Assembly (NCBI GenBank): GCA_037439945.1
Contig: JBBIVA010000010.1
Coordinates: forward strand, 1 to 44,118
From: CALEUX01 sp037439945
GTDB taxonomy: Bacteria > Bacteroidota > Bacteroidia > Bacteroidales > Marinilabiliaceae
DNA length: 44,118 nucleotides
Direction of reading: 5' to 3'
Position 1 is the first letter of the stretch, and every line of letters begins with the position of its first letter. The translations under genes and the position numbers were made by a program. Below are positions 18,431-26,998 of this stretch, in pieces. The notes under the pieces are model-generated. The model searched no databases, was not told the origin of the DNA, and saw only the letters and a list, made by a program, of their open reading frames with translations.

Positions 18431-19744
18431 CTAAAACTTAAATAATCCAAGGCTGTTAATGAAAACCATTGCAATTGCCAATGGTGCAATGTATTTTATG
18501 ATAATCACAAAAACAGGGAAATATTTCACTAACCGACCGTCGGCTTCGAGTTCTGACCTGACGTTTTTCAACCCCAGGAACCATCCTGTAAATACTACAA
18601 TTAGTAAACCGCCCAATGGCAAAAGTATATTTGATGAGGTTTTGTCAAAAAATGAAAATATATTTTCGTAAACAACACAAAGAAAGCCGAGCAGTGACAT
18701 AGTACCTGCGGCAAGCCATGTGGCAAACTCCCTTTTCATTTTCAGTTCTTCAGTAAAATATGCTACTACCACTTCCAATAGTGATATTGAAGAAGTTAGT
18801 GCTGCGATAATAAGCAGAATAAAAAACAGAATTGAAAATACATACCCACCGGGCATTTGGTTAAAAATTCCTGGTAAAGTTACAAAAACTAACCCTGGGC
18901 CCGCATCAGGCTGAATTCCAAAGGCAAAAACTGCAGGAAATATTGCAATTCCTGCCAGAATAGCAACAAGTGTATCAGCAAAAGAAACTGAAATTGCTGT
19001 TTGTCCCAAAGATTCGCTTTTTTTAATATAAGAGCCATAGGTTGCCATTACTCCCATACCAAGACTAAGAGAGAAGAATGCCTGTCCTAAGGCTTCAAGT
19101 ATTACATTTCCGTTTATTTTGCTGAAATCGGGCTTAAATAAAAATTTTAACCCTTCAAATGCCCCATCGAGGGTTACTGCTCTTAGGTTAAGTAAAATAA
19201 TAATAACCAGAAGCAAGGGCATTAATATTTTTGTATATTTTTCAATTCCGTTTTTAATCCCCGATCTTACTATTAATGCGCTCAATATCATAAATACCAG
19301 CATCAAAAAAACTGGTTTCCATGTATTTGAAGTAAGAGATTCGAACATGATTTTAAACTCATCCTGGGATTTTCCAACAAATTCATTTTTTATGGCCAGA
19401 TATGCATACTCAAGAGTCCAGCCTGCGACAACGGCATAAAATGAAAGTATCATAAATGCTGCTCCAACTCCCATTACACCAACGATTGACCAACCACTTT
19501 TAGGAGCTAAATAACGGAAAGCCCCAAAAATATTTAGCTGGGCCTTTCTTCCAATCATCAACTCAGAAAGCATTACAGGTACACCTATAGCAAGGATAAA
19601 AAAAAGGTAAAGCAAAAGAAATGCAGCGCCTCCGTTCTCTCCTAATACATAAGGGAACCTCCAGATATTACCCAAACCAATTGCCGAACCTGCTGCCGCA
19701 GCTACTACCCCAAATTTACTGGTAAAGTTATCTCTGTTGTCCAT
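18431..19744 (-). CDS. Sodium-dependent transporter, NSS/SNF family
   Basis: 437 residues, nearly all hydrophobic, with about eleven predicted membrane segments. The first segment carries the family signature GSAIGLGNIWRFPYVLGENG, whose unwound helix binds Na+ and substrate. Further conserved parts are ELMIGRK, the helix-6 region AFFSLSLGMGVMATYGSYI and the helix-8 region TSSISLLEVVVAY. Family members import amino acids or related amines with Na+; the substrate cannot be read from the sequence. It is divergent from fba, and a TACATTTG promoter element lies about 100 bases upstream. Confidence 0.92.
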   Translation of the reverse strand: MDNRDNFTSKFGVVAAAAGSAIGLGNIWRFPYVLGENGGAAFLLLYLFFILAIGVPVMLSELMIGRKAQLNIFGAFRYLAPKSGWSIVGVMGVGAAFMILSFYAVVAGWTLEYAYLAIKNEFVGKSQDEFKIMFESLTSNTWKPVFLMLVFMILSALIVRSGIKNGIEKYTKILMPLLLVIIILLNLRAVTLDGAFEGLKFLFKPDFSKINGNVILEALGQAFFSLSLGMGVMATYGSYIKKSESLGQTAISVSFADTLVAILAGIAIFPAVFAFGIQPDAGPGLVFVTLPGIFNQMPGGYVFSILFFILLIIAALTSSISLLEVVVAYFTEELKMKREFATWLAAGTMSLLGFLCVVYENIFSFFDKTSSNILLPLGGLLIVVFTGWFLGLKNVRSELEADGRLVKYFPVFVIIIKYIAPLAIAMVFINSLGLFKF

Positions 19745-19841
19745 TTTAATATTTTGATTTCAATATAATTCCGTTGGTAAAAAACTTTTATCTATTCACA
19801 TATCAGGCACAGGAAATTATAATCCTGTATAAAATCAGCAT

Positions 19842-19849
19842 CAAATGTA
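19842..19849 (-). promoter_or_regulatory. -7 element upstream of the NSS transporter
   Basis: The minus strand reads TACATTTG, a perfect Bacteroidota -7 match, 98 bases upstream of the transporter ATG. No TTG is present at the -33 distance, so this is a half-supported promoter. Confidence 0.42.
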
Positions 19850-19917
19850 TAAAATTCTCATTAAAAGTTAAATTTTACTTTTAAAATATATTATCATATA
19901 TACAACCAGTTAAATTA

Positions 19918-19948
19918 TTGTAAAAGTAACATGGTTTAATTACTTTTG
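19918..19948 (+). promoter_or_regulatory. Promoter candidate for fba
   Basis: TTG (19918-19920), a 20-base spacer and TACTTTTG (19941-19948) fit the Bacteroidota -33/-7 consensus. The predicted start near 19955 gives a leader of about 170 nt, long for this organism's other genes. Confidence 0.62.
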
Positions 19949-20126
19949 AACCATATTTTTCAAAACAAAATTATTTATTAAAGCCAGTTAGTTTATCCCT
20001 GCTTTTCGGGACACCTTCATGAACGGAATCTGGTTCATAAGTGTTTGTTTATGTAGCATTTGAGCATTTCATCACATTAAATATAAATTACCATTAAACC
20101 AATAAATAAACATAAAAAATAAAAAA

Positions 20127-21122
20127 ATGGCTGTAAGTTATAAAGATTTAGGTTTAGTAAACAGTAAAGATCTGTTTGCTAAGGCTGTTGCTGGTGGTTA
20201 TGCAATTCCGGCTTATAATTTCAATAATTTGGAACAACTGCAGGCAATTCTTCAGGCTTGTGTTGAGACAAAATCTCCTGTAATTTTGCAGGTTTCATCG
20301 GGTGCAAGAAAATATGCCAATGCAACCCTTTTACGTAATATGGCAAAAGGAGCAGTTGAATATGTGAAAGAACTGGGTTGTGAAATACCTATTGTTTTAC
20401 ACCTTGACCATGGAGATACTTTCGAGATTTGTAAGGAGTGTATCGACAATGGTTTTTCATCGGTAATGATTGATGGTTCGCACCATGCATATGAAGACAA
20501 TATAGCCCTTACGAAAAAAGTTGTGGAATATGCCCATTCCAAAGGTGTTACAGTTGAGGGAGAGCTTGGAGTTTTAGCGGGGGTTGAGGATGATGTTGTT
20601 GCAGAACATTCAACATACACTCATCCTGAGGAGGTTGAAGACTTTGTAAAGAGAACCGGTGTTGATTCGCTTGCTATTTCGATAGGGACTTCGCATGGTG
20701 CCCACAAATTTACTCCAGCCCAGTGTACCCGGAATTCAGAAGGTGTTTTAGTTCCACCGCCATTAAAATTTGAAATACTTGAGGAGATTGAAAAAAGAAT
20801 TCCTGGTTTCCCTATTGTGCTCCATGGCGCATCAAGTGTTCCGCAAGAGCATATTTCCACAATTAATAAATTTGGAGGAGCCCTAAAAGAAGCAGTTGGC
20901 ATACCGGAGGAACAGTTACGCAGAGCAGCAAAATCAGCTGTTTGCAAAATAAACATTGATTCAGACGGACGTTTGGCCATGACCGCAGCAATACGTAAAG
21001 TTATGGCCGAAAATCCAGGTGAGTTTGACCCAAGAAAATATCTTGGTCCTGCCCGCGATTTGTTAAAGGCATTGTACAAGCACAAGAATGAAAATGTTCT
21101 TGGTTCGGCCGGGAAAGCATGA
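20127..21122 (+). CDS. fba: Fructose-bisphosphate aldolase, class II
   Basis: 331 residues, a full-length metal-dependent aldolase. Visible features are the LHLDHGDTFE segment with metal-binding histidine and catalytic Asp, MIDGSHHAYEDN, GELGVLAGVEDDV, the zinc-site segment SIGTSHGAHKF and the phosphate-binding VLHGASSVP. It splits fructose 1,6-bisphosphate into dihydroxyacetone phosphate and glyceraldehyde 3-phosphate. It is a single-gene unit: its own promoter lies about 180 bp upstream and a strong intrinsic terminator 23 bp after the stop. Confidence 0.97.
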   Translation: MAVSYKDLGLVNSKDLFAKAVAGGYAIPAYNFNNLEQLQAILQACVETKSPVILQVSSGARKYANATLLRNMAKGAVEYVKELGCEIPIVLHLDHGDTFEICKECIDNGFSSVMIDGSHHAYEDNIALTKKVVEYAHSKGVTVEGELGVLAGVEDDVVAEHSTYTHPEEVEDFVKRTGVDSLAISIGTSHGAHKFTPAQCTRNSEGVLVPPPLKFEILEEIEKRIPGFPIVLHGASSVPQEHISTINKFGGALKEAVGIPEEQLRRAAKSAVCKINIDSDGRLAMTAAIRKVMAENPGEFDPRKYLGPARDLLKALYKHKNENVLGSAGKA

Positions 21123-21144
21123 TTTTAAGGTTGACAAGCAATAA

Positions 21145-21173
21145 AAAAAGGCACTCGATTGGGGTGCCTTTTT
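21145..21173 (+). terminator. Rho-independent terminator of fba
   Basis: AAAAAGGCAC (21145-21154) pairs with GTGCCTTTTT (21164-21173) around a nine-base loop, giving a hairpin that ends in a T run on the plus strand. It starts 23 bp after the fba stop codon. Confidence 0.9.
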
Positions 21174-21178
21174 AGTTA

Positions 21179-21329
21179 AACCCAAATTACGCATTTGAAA
21201 ATGCGTAATCGATAAAGTGCTTGTAATCAATTCCAAAGATTTGGAATTGAAACATCACTAAATCGGGATTATCCCAATTAAATCAAATAGTTCGGCTCAT
21301 TCTTCGCCTCCTATTGATTAATTTGGGTT
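21179..21329. repeat. 151-bp MITE-like palindromic element between fba and tamL
   Basis: The ends are an 11-bp perfect inverted repeat, AACCCAAATTA (21179-21189) and its complement (21319-21329), with TTAA overlapping both outer edges. Inside are a perfect 11-bp-arm palindrome at 21186-21209 (centre GA), a perfect 10-bp-arm palindrome at 21228-21249 (centre GA) and GGGAT-T-ATCCC at 21265-21275. The minus strand also has AGGAGG six bases before ATG (21300) opening a five-codon frame. The density of symmetry is not random. It resembles a non-autonomous mobile element; no transposase is present, and the family is not recognised. Confidence 0.6.
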
Positions 21330-21355
21330 AAATTAAAATTAAATTAAAATAATTC

Positions 21356-23683
21356 TTAGAATGGGTATCCTATTGCAAAATTAAAGGCAACATCATTCCA
21401 TGTATATTTCCTGTTTCCGGGAATCCACCTGTTTCCTGCAACTTCGGAAGGATCGTGGAGTTTTAAACCTGCATCAACCCTGAAAATAAAATATTTAAAA
21501 TCAAAACGGGTACCAAACCCGGTACCAATGGCAAATTGTTTATAAAACTCATCAAATTTAAACAAGCCACCGGGCGGAGAAACCTCATCCCTTATTCCCC
21601 ATATATTGCCGGCATCAATAAAAAATGCACCCTCAAGCAACCAAAAAAGTTTGAACCGATACTCAACGTTGAACTCGATTTTGATATCTGCAGTTTGGTT
21701 ATAATAACTAAGTACCTCTTCTTTAAACGACCCTGGCCCTAAACCTCTTACCGGCCATGCCCTTACACTATTGGCACCCCCGGCAAAGTACCTTTTCTCA
21801 AATGGTAGTACCTTTAAATTTCCATAAGGCACTCCAACTCCGCCGAAAAACCTGTAAGTTAATGAGGTTACGCTATTGATTCTTTGGTGGTACCTAATAT
21901 CAATATCATTTTTTATATACTGTGCGTAGCGAATTCCAAATAATTCATAAAATCCGTCATTAGTTGGTTCAGACCACAAGGGGGCCGCCAGATCAAGTAA
22001 ATTACCAGCTGATTCAAAGTTATAACGTAAATACCCAAAGTCGCGGTTCTGACCAAGAACCTGTTCGTTGTACAGCAAGTTATAATTCATATTTACAATC
22101 AAGTGGTCTTCATAAGTATAGCGCAGAAATGTGTTCTTAATATTATCCCAAAAATCAGGGTCAACATTTGGAATATTTACAAGGTTAAAGTCAAGGGGAA
22201 ACAATGAATGTGTTACAAACCGTGATGAACGCCATGTATAACCCATTCTGGCGTTGGCTATGGTACGTGTATAATCAGGCCTGCGCTGGTAATTATATGC
22301 AAATGAAATATTTGTCCGGGGGTTATATTTCTGACGGAAGCTTTCTATGCGAACAGGTAATACAAATTTTGGTAGTATAATTGATGCCTCTCCACCAAAC
22401 TCAATTGTATTAAATTGTTCCTTGTTCCCTTCCCTGATAACAAACTGGTTCTGCCTTGCCAGACGTGTATTTAAAGTAAAAAACTCAGCCCCTTTTAACA
22501 AATTCTTATGTTGGTATTTAAAATTACCGGCTGCGCCAAGGTTCCCAGATGAATTTGTCCCTTCAATTTCAACTGCATAGCTTTGATATTTTCCGGGGAT
22601 AACATGGATTATACAATCAAGTTTTTTATATCCCTTTGGACCATCTACTCCCTCAACTTCTTTGAACCTGATATTTATATATTTGAACAATCTTAAACTG
22701 CTAAGCAAAAATTGGGTACGTTCAACCAAATCAGCCTGGTACAATTCACCAGGATTAATATAGTTACTATTCGTAAGTACATCGGGTTTAAAACTCAGTT
22801 TACCTTCATGAATTATCTTAAAACCCTGATACTCTATTGTATCAGAATATATTTTTCCGGATGCGCCTTCAATTACTATTTCATTTGGGTCAGTGCCTAC
22901 CTGAAAACTCACATCCCGGATTAAATACTTTCTGTGGTACATTCTTTTTGGTCCGCTTTTGGGAGTTAACGTAGGAGGTATTAAAACCAGGGTATCATTA
23001 ACCAAATATTTTCCAAGGGAACTATCTGCCAAAAAATAAATATACTCTCTTGAAAATGCATAATAGCCCATGTTTCGTAGCTTATTGGTAATCCGGTCAC
23101 GTTCACGATTATGCAAATCGGAGGTAAATGCCCTTCCTTTTCTTAACTGGGTGTTAATTGAATCCTTAAGAATTATTTCACGGAGGCTGTCATCCTCAAC
23201 CCTGTAAAATACATTATTTAACCTGTAACGTGGACCCGAATAAATTGTATATTTTACCCTGGCCCTTTTCTTTGTTGGAAAAGTTACAGTATCAGTTACA
23301 GTTGCCTGGAAATATCCCCTGTTTTTTAAGAATATTCCCATCTGTTCAACTGACCTTTCCACCAATGTTGAATCATAAATCACTGGTGGCTCTCCTATTC
23401 GTTTAAGCCATTTATTAATTCCTTTTTCCCCGTTTTGACCCGACATATTGTAAATACCGAGATGAAGTTTCCAAAATCCAAGAATACGAAGGTTTTCCTG
23501 TTGCCTTAAATAAGAATTCATATCCTGGCGGGAAACATCACGGGCAGGATTTTTAATTTCCACTTTTGACAACAATCTTTCTCCTTTAGGTACATATTTA
23601 GTAGTACTACAACCGGTTACCATAAAGAATAACAAAATTAAAAACCCAACAATATGTTTATATAAGGATTTTCTTATGTTCAT
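21356..23683 (-). CDS. TamL-like outer-membrane assembly lipoprotein (Omp85/TamA family)
   Basis: 775 residues from the ATG at 23683 (MNIRKSLYKHIVGFLILLFF). That start gives a clean lipoprotein signal with lipobox MVTGC (Cys25); the longer upstream frame to 23800 would cross the promoter and is rejected. POTRA-like domains occupy about residues 30-350. The C-terminal half is a 16-strand Omp85 barrel with conserved FAGGANSVRAWPVRGLGPGS and a terminal GTRFDFKYFIFRVDAGLKLH region. Bacteroidota TamL is a lipidated TamA counterpart that works with TamB in inserting outer-membrane proteins. TamB is not adjacent here. BamA-like activity cannot be excluded. Confidence 0.88.
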   Translation of the reverse strand: MNIRKSLYKHIVGFLILLFFMVTGCSTTKYVPKGERLLSKVEIKNPARDVSRQDMNSYLRQQENLRILGFWKLHLGIYNMSGQNGEKGINKWLKRIGEPPVIYDSTLVERSVEQMGIFLKNRGYFQATVTDTVTFPTKKRARVKYTIYSGPRYRLNNVFYRVEDDSLREIILKDSINTQLRKGRAFTSDLHNRERDRITNKLRNMGYYAFSREYIYFLADSSLGKYLVNDTLVLIPPTLTPKSGPKRMYHRKYLIRDVSFQVGTDPNEIVIEGASGKIYSDTIEYQGFKIIHEGKLSFKPDVLTNSNYINPGELYQADLVERTQFLLSSLRLFKYINIRFKEVEGVDGPKGYKKLDCIIHVIPGKYQSYAVEIEGTNSSGNLGAAGNFKYQHKNLLKGAEFFTLNTRLARQNQFVIREGNKEQFNTIEFGGEASIILPKFVLPVRIESFRQKYNPRTNISFAYNYQRRPDYTRTIANARMGYTWRSSRFVTHSLFPLDFNLVNIPNVDPDFWDNIKNTFLRYTYEDHLIVNMNYNLLYNEQVLGQNRDFGYLRYNFESAGNLLDLAAPLWSEPTNDGFYELFGIRYAQYIKNDIDIRYHQRINSVTSLTYRFFGGVGVPYGNLKVLPFEKRYFAGGANSVRAWPVRGLGPGSFKEEVLSYYNQTADIKIEFNVEYRFKLFWLLEGAFFIDAGNIWGIRDEVSPPGGLFKFDEFYKQFAIGTGFGTRFDFKYFIFRVDAGLKLHDPSEVAGNRWIPGNRKYTWNDVAFNFAIGYPF

Positions 23684-23751
23684 CGGGGAAAACTTATTGT
23701 ATTTAAAAAAAAGAGTGGTGAAGTTCATTCTGCTAATGTACCATATTATTA

Positions 23752-23759
23752 TAAATTTG
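23752..23759 (+). promoter_or_regulatory. -7 element for the TrmH-family gene
   Basis: TAAATTTG is a perfect -7 match 24 bases before the ATG at 23784. The -33 position has CTG rather than TTG. It lies only four bases from the oppositely directed tamL element. Confidence 0.5.
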
Positions 23760-23763
23760 TATG

Positions 23764-23771
23764 CAAAGTTA
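23764..23771 (-). promoter_or_regulatory. -7 element for tamL
   Basis: The minus strand reads TAACTTTG, giving a predicted start near 23757 and a leader of about 74 nt before the tamL ATG at 23683. No clear TTG is found at -33. It supports the shorter tamL start. Confidence 0.48.
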
Positions 23772-23783
23772 AAAAAATGAATT

Positions 23784-24560
23784 ATGCTGAGTAAGGCCAA
23801 AAAAAAACTAATTACTTCACTGGCTCAAAAAAAATATCGTGACCAACTGGGTGTTTTTCTGGTTGAAGGCCCCAAAATGATTACTGACTTAATAAATTCG
23901 GGAATGAAGCCCGAATTTGTGGTTTGTTCCGACCAATGGAGTACGATAGGTGAAATAGCCACACTCAAAATTGAAACTGTCATTATTCCATCACAGGAAT
24001 TTAAACAAATTTCATTATTAAAAACCCCTCAGCATGTTTTGGGTGTTTTCAAAAAACCCGGATACCATCTCAACAATAATGCCATAAATAGTTCACTTAC
24101 ATTAGCCCTTGATGGAATTCAGGACCCCGGAAATTTGGGTACGATAATAAGACTTGCGGATTGGTTTGGAATAACTGATGTTATTTGCAGTTCTGATTGC
24201 GTTGATGTTTTTAATCCAAAAACTGTTCAGGCAACTATGGGTGCTATAGCTCGCGTTAAAGTGTATTATACTGATTTAAAGAAGTTTTGTCAAACATACA
24301 AGGATAATAGTGATAACCCTGTTTATGGTGCATTTTTACAGGGTGAGAGTATTTATAATCAATCCTTGATGGTAAATTCTTTAATTATAATGGGTAATGA
24401 GGGTGCAGGTATACGACCCGAAATTGAAAAATTTGTAACAAAAAAAATTACAATTCCTGATTTTTCAGAAAAAAGATTAACTTCAGAATCGTTAAATGTA
24501 GGAGTTGCAACTGCAATAATTTGTGCAGAATTTAAGAGGCAATCTCTAACTATGCTTTGA
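23784..24560 (+). CDS. TrmH/SpoU family RNA 2'-O-methyltransferase
   Basis: 258 residues. An N-terminal substrate-binding domain (KYRDQLGVFLVEGPKMITDL) precedes the SPOUT methyltransferase fold with motif 1 DGIQDPGNLGTIIRLADWFG, motif 2 MGNEGAGI and motif 3 LNVGVATAIICAEFKRQ; the trefoil knot built by these motifs binds S-adenosylmethionine. The likely target is a ribose in rRNA or tRNA, but not which one. It is divergent from tamL, a pairing seen in other Bacteroidota. Its last 11 bases overlap the convergent flavoprotein gene. Confidence 0.93.
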   Translation: MLSKAKKKLITSLAQKKYRDQLGVFLVEGPKMITDLINSGMKPEFVVCSDQWSTIGEIATLKIETVIIPSQEFKQISLLKTPQHVLGVFKKPGYHLNNNAINSSLTLALDGIQDPGNLGTIIRLADWFGITDVICSSDCVDVFNPKTVQATMGAIARVKVYYTDLKKFCQTYKDNSDNPVYGAFLQGESIYNQSLMVNSLIIMGNEGAGIRPEIEKFVTKKITIPDFSEKRLTSESLNVGVATAIICAEFKRQSLTML

Positions 24561-26112
24561 AAAACGATGCAACCATTTCGGCGCACTTTTCACCATCCAT
24601 TGCCGATGATGCAATACCCCCTGCATAACCGGCCCCTTCTCCGCATGGAAATAATCCTTTAATCTGTACATGTTGATATGTAAAAGGATCGCGGGGAATA
24701 CGCACAGGGGAAGATGTTCTCGACTCTGTGCCCACTACTATAGCATCAGGGGTTAGGAATCCTTTAGCCCATTTCCCAAAAGTTGAAAAACCTTCCCTTA
24801 ACCTTTCGGAAATAATTTGAGGGAGTATGAAATGGAGTGGGGCTGAAACAGTTCCCGGAATATAGGAGTTCTCAGGCAGGTCGTATGAAAGTCGTCCATT
24901 AACAAAGTCGGTTAATCTTTGGGCCGGGGCAATTATGTTATTTCCACCGTTAACGTAACAATTTTTTTCAACTTCCTTTTGAAAAACCAAACCGGCCAGC
25001 GCTCCGTAATTTTGATATCCTTTTAAATCTTCGGGCCTTATTTCCACAACCATACCACTGTTGGCGAAAGGTGAATTTCTCCCTGATGCCGACATTCCGT
25101 TTACCACCATTTCATCAGGACCGGTCATAGCAGGAACAATAAAACCCCCGGGACACATGCAAAAGGAATATACACCCCGCTCCTGAACCCGGCAGACAAA
25201 GGAATATGAAGCAGCAGGTAAAAATTTTCCTCTTCCCTGGGGTGAGTGATATTGAATTTGGTCGATAAGTTTTTGAGGGTGTTCAACCCTAACACCCATT
25301 GCCCATGTTTTTGGTTCAAGTAAAACTAACTTACTGTGGAGCAGTTCGTAAACATCCTTTGCCGAATGACCTGTAGCTAATATAACGGCTTTTGCCAATA
25401 TTTTATCTCCGGTTGATGTAACTATACCTTTAAACTCGTCGCCTTCAATAACAATATCATCCATGCGTGTATTAAACAATATCTCACCACCTGATCTGAT
25501 AATTGTGTTTCTTATATTTACTATTACAGATGGTAATTTATCGGTACCAATATGAGGGTGGGAATCTATCAGAATTTCGTGGTTAGCACCATGAAAATGC
25601 AAAATTTCCAAAAATCTCTCAAAGTCACCTTTCTTTTTATTCCTTGTATATAGCTTTCCATCAGAAAAGGTACCCGCCCCACCCTCTCCGAATGCGTAAT
25701 TCGATTCGGGATTAACTGGGTTATTTCTGTTAAGTTGGGCTATATCTTTTTTTCTTTCACCTACATTCTTTCCCCTTTCAATAATAATTGGCTTTAATCC
25801 CATTTCAATTAACCGCAATGCTGCAAATAGGCCTCCAGGACCGGTACCAACTATAATAACATGTTGTGCATTGGCAACATCAGGATAAATAAATTCAATT
25901 TTCCGGGGTAAAGGAACCGGTGTGTTTGCCCATGCATTAATATGCAATTGCACCATTACCGGGTTCTTACGGGCATCAATTGACCGCCTACGTATAATAT
26001 AACCATTAACTTTTTGAATAGCAACCTTCATTTGTTTGGCAATCAAGCCCTTAATTAAAAGGTCATTGTCAGCTTCATGGGGTAAAAGGCGCAATATTAT
26101 TTCCTTCTTCAT
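24550..26112 (-). CDS. FAD-dependent oxidoreductase, COG2509-type
   Basis: 520 residues. After an N-terminal alpha/beta domain of about 80 residues comes the Rossmann motif VIIVGTGPGGLFAALRLIEM (GxGxxG from Gly89), the family hallmark YAFGEGGAGTFSDGKLYTR, a second nucleotide segment ILATGHSAKDVYELL, and a C-terminal FAD motif around GLFPCGEGAGYAGGIASSAM. It belongs to a widespread family of uncharacterised FAD dehydrogenases; substrate unknown. The gene lies 14 bp after the porT-like gene, and its 3' end overlaps the convergent TrmH-family gene by 11 bp. Confidence 0.88.
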   Translation of the reverse strand: MKKEIILRLLPHEADNDLLIKGLIAKQMKVAIQKVNGYIIRRRSIDARKNPVMVQLHINAWANTPVPLPRKIEFIYPDVANAQHVIIVGTGPGGLFAALRLIEMGLKPIIIERGKNVGERKKDIAQLNRNNPVNPESNYAFGEGGAGTFSDGKLYTRNKKKGDFERFLEILHFHGANHEILIDSHPHIGTDKLPSVIVNIRNTIIRSGGEILFNTRMDDIVIEGDEFKGIVTSTGDKILAKAVILATGHSAKDVYELLHSKLVLLEPKTWAMGVRVEHPQKLIDQIQYHSPQGRGKFLPAASYSFVCRVQERGVYSFCMCPGGFIVPAMTGPDEMVVNGMSASGRNSPFANSGMVVEIRPEDLKGYQNYGALAGLVFQKEVEKNCYVNGGNNIIAPAQRLTDFVNGRLSYDLPENSYIPGTVSAPLHFILPQIISERLREGFSTFGKWAKGFLTPDAIVVGTESRTSSPVRIPRDPFTYQHVQIKGLFPCGEGAGYAGGIASSAMDGEKCAEMVASFFKA

Positions 26113-26126
26113 GCCATCTCACAAAA

Positions 26127-26834
26127 CTATTCGAAATAAAAAGTTAGTACAAATATACGGGAGCTTAGTTTATCAAGCACTTTGGTGTAAAGAATATCTT
26201 CAGGTTCGCCTGTACCGGCTGAGTTTAAAATGTTTGTTAAGCCAACTGAAAATTTTAATTCTGTGGAAAACCTGAAATAACTCATATATGAATCAATGCC
26301 GGCACCAATTTCCCAATATAAATCAAAGGGTTTTATCAGGAGCCCGTCCTTTTTACTTTTGGCAATATCGATACGTGGATTTATGCCTGTAACAATATAA
26401 GGTTTTGCATTTGTCATACGGGCCCCGCCAACCTTAACAATTATCGGACATTCAATGTAAGTTGATTTGATTTCCAAGGGTCGTTCATCTTCTTTTCCAA
26501 CATCATTAATAAACAATAAATCACGCTGGCCAAAACTTATTCCGGGTAACAGGCGCAAATTAAGGTATTTATTTAGCCTAAAGCTGCTAACCATACCAAG
26601 GTTTATACCGGGATTAAGATTAACTACATCAGCATATCTTCTGATCACGCCAGGTTCTAAAGATTCTGTTCTCTTATTAACCACGTGGAAATCCATAGTA
26701 TTAAACCCAATTAAAAAACCAAAATTTAAGGCTTTATCATCAAAATTTGGAAGATTAGGAACTTTTGTTGATAAAGGCTGGGCTATTAATGGCTTAAAAA
26801 AAATACAAAAACAAAGAATCAGGATATATTTCAT
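26127..26834 (-). CDS. porT: Type IX secretion system protein PorT/SprT-like
   Basis: 235 residues with a cleavable signal peptide (MKYILILCFCIFFKPLIAQ) and a predicted eight-strand outer-membrane beta-barrel: repeated aromatic strand segments such as ALNFGFLIGFNTMDFHV, LRLLPGISFGQRDLLF and FRFSTELKFSVGLTNIL, ending in a C-terminal Phe-containing strand. PorT/SprT is required for type IX secretion and in several Bacteroidota its gene neighbours ubiE, as here (164 bp upstream). The family is also called outer-membrane beta-barrel domain proteins, so a paralogue without secretion function is possible; the ubiE linkage favours PorT. Confidence 0.8.
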   Translation of the reverse strand: MKYILILCFCIFFKPLIAQPLSTKVPNLPNFDDKALNFGFLIGFNTMDFHVVNKRTESLEPGVIRRYADVVNLNPGINLGMVSSFRLNKYLNLRLLPGISFGQRDLLFINDVGKEDERPLEIKSTYIECPIIVKVGGARMTNAKPYIVTGINPRIDIAKSKKDGLLIKPFDLYWEIGAGIDSYMSYFRFSTELKFSVGLTNILNSAGTGEPEDILYTKVLDKLSSRIFVLTFYFE

Positions 26835-26998
26835 TTCTTCTGTAAAAAGTATTTATAATGAGGCCTGTTTACATTTTGATTTGCGCATCCAATTCCGTGA
26901 TAGAATAACAATTTGTTAATGACAATATTTAAATACCCGAAAATTAGGGACTTTATTTAATTTTATCATTATCTGAAAAAAACGTGGAAAAAATATGT

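Larger units (their letters stand above)
19745..20126. other. 382-bp divergent promoter region between the NSS transporter and fba
   Basis: It holds a minus-strand -7 candidate (19842-19849), a plus-strand promoter (19918-19948), and in the fba leader a CCC..CGGG inverted repeat near 19996-20010 and a small ATGAAC/GTTCAT hairpin (20019-20038). No reading frame is credible. Confidence 0.65.

Noticed and set aside
23684..23800. N-terminal extension of TamL
   Set aside because: It would hide the lipoprotein signal inside the protein and overlap the divergent promoter elements.
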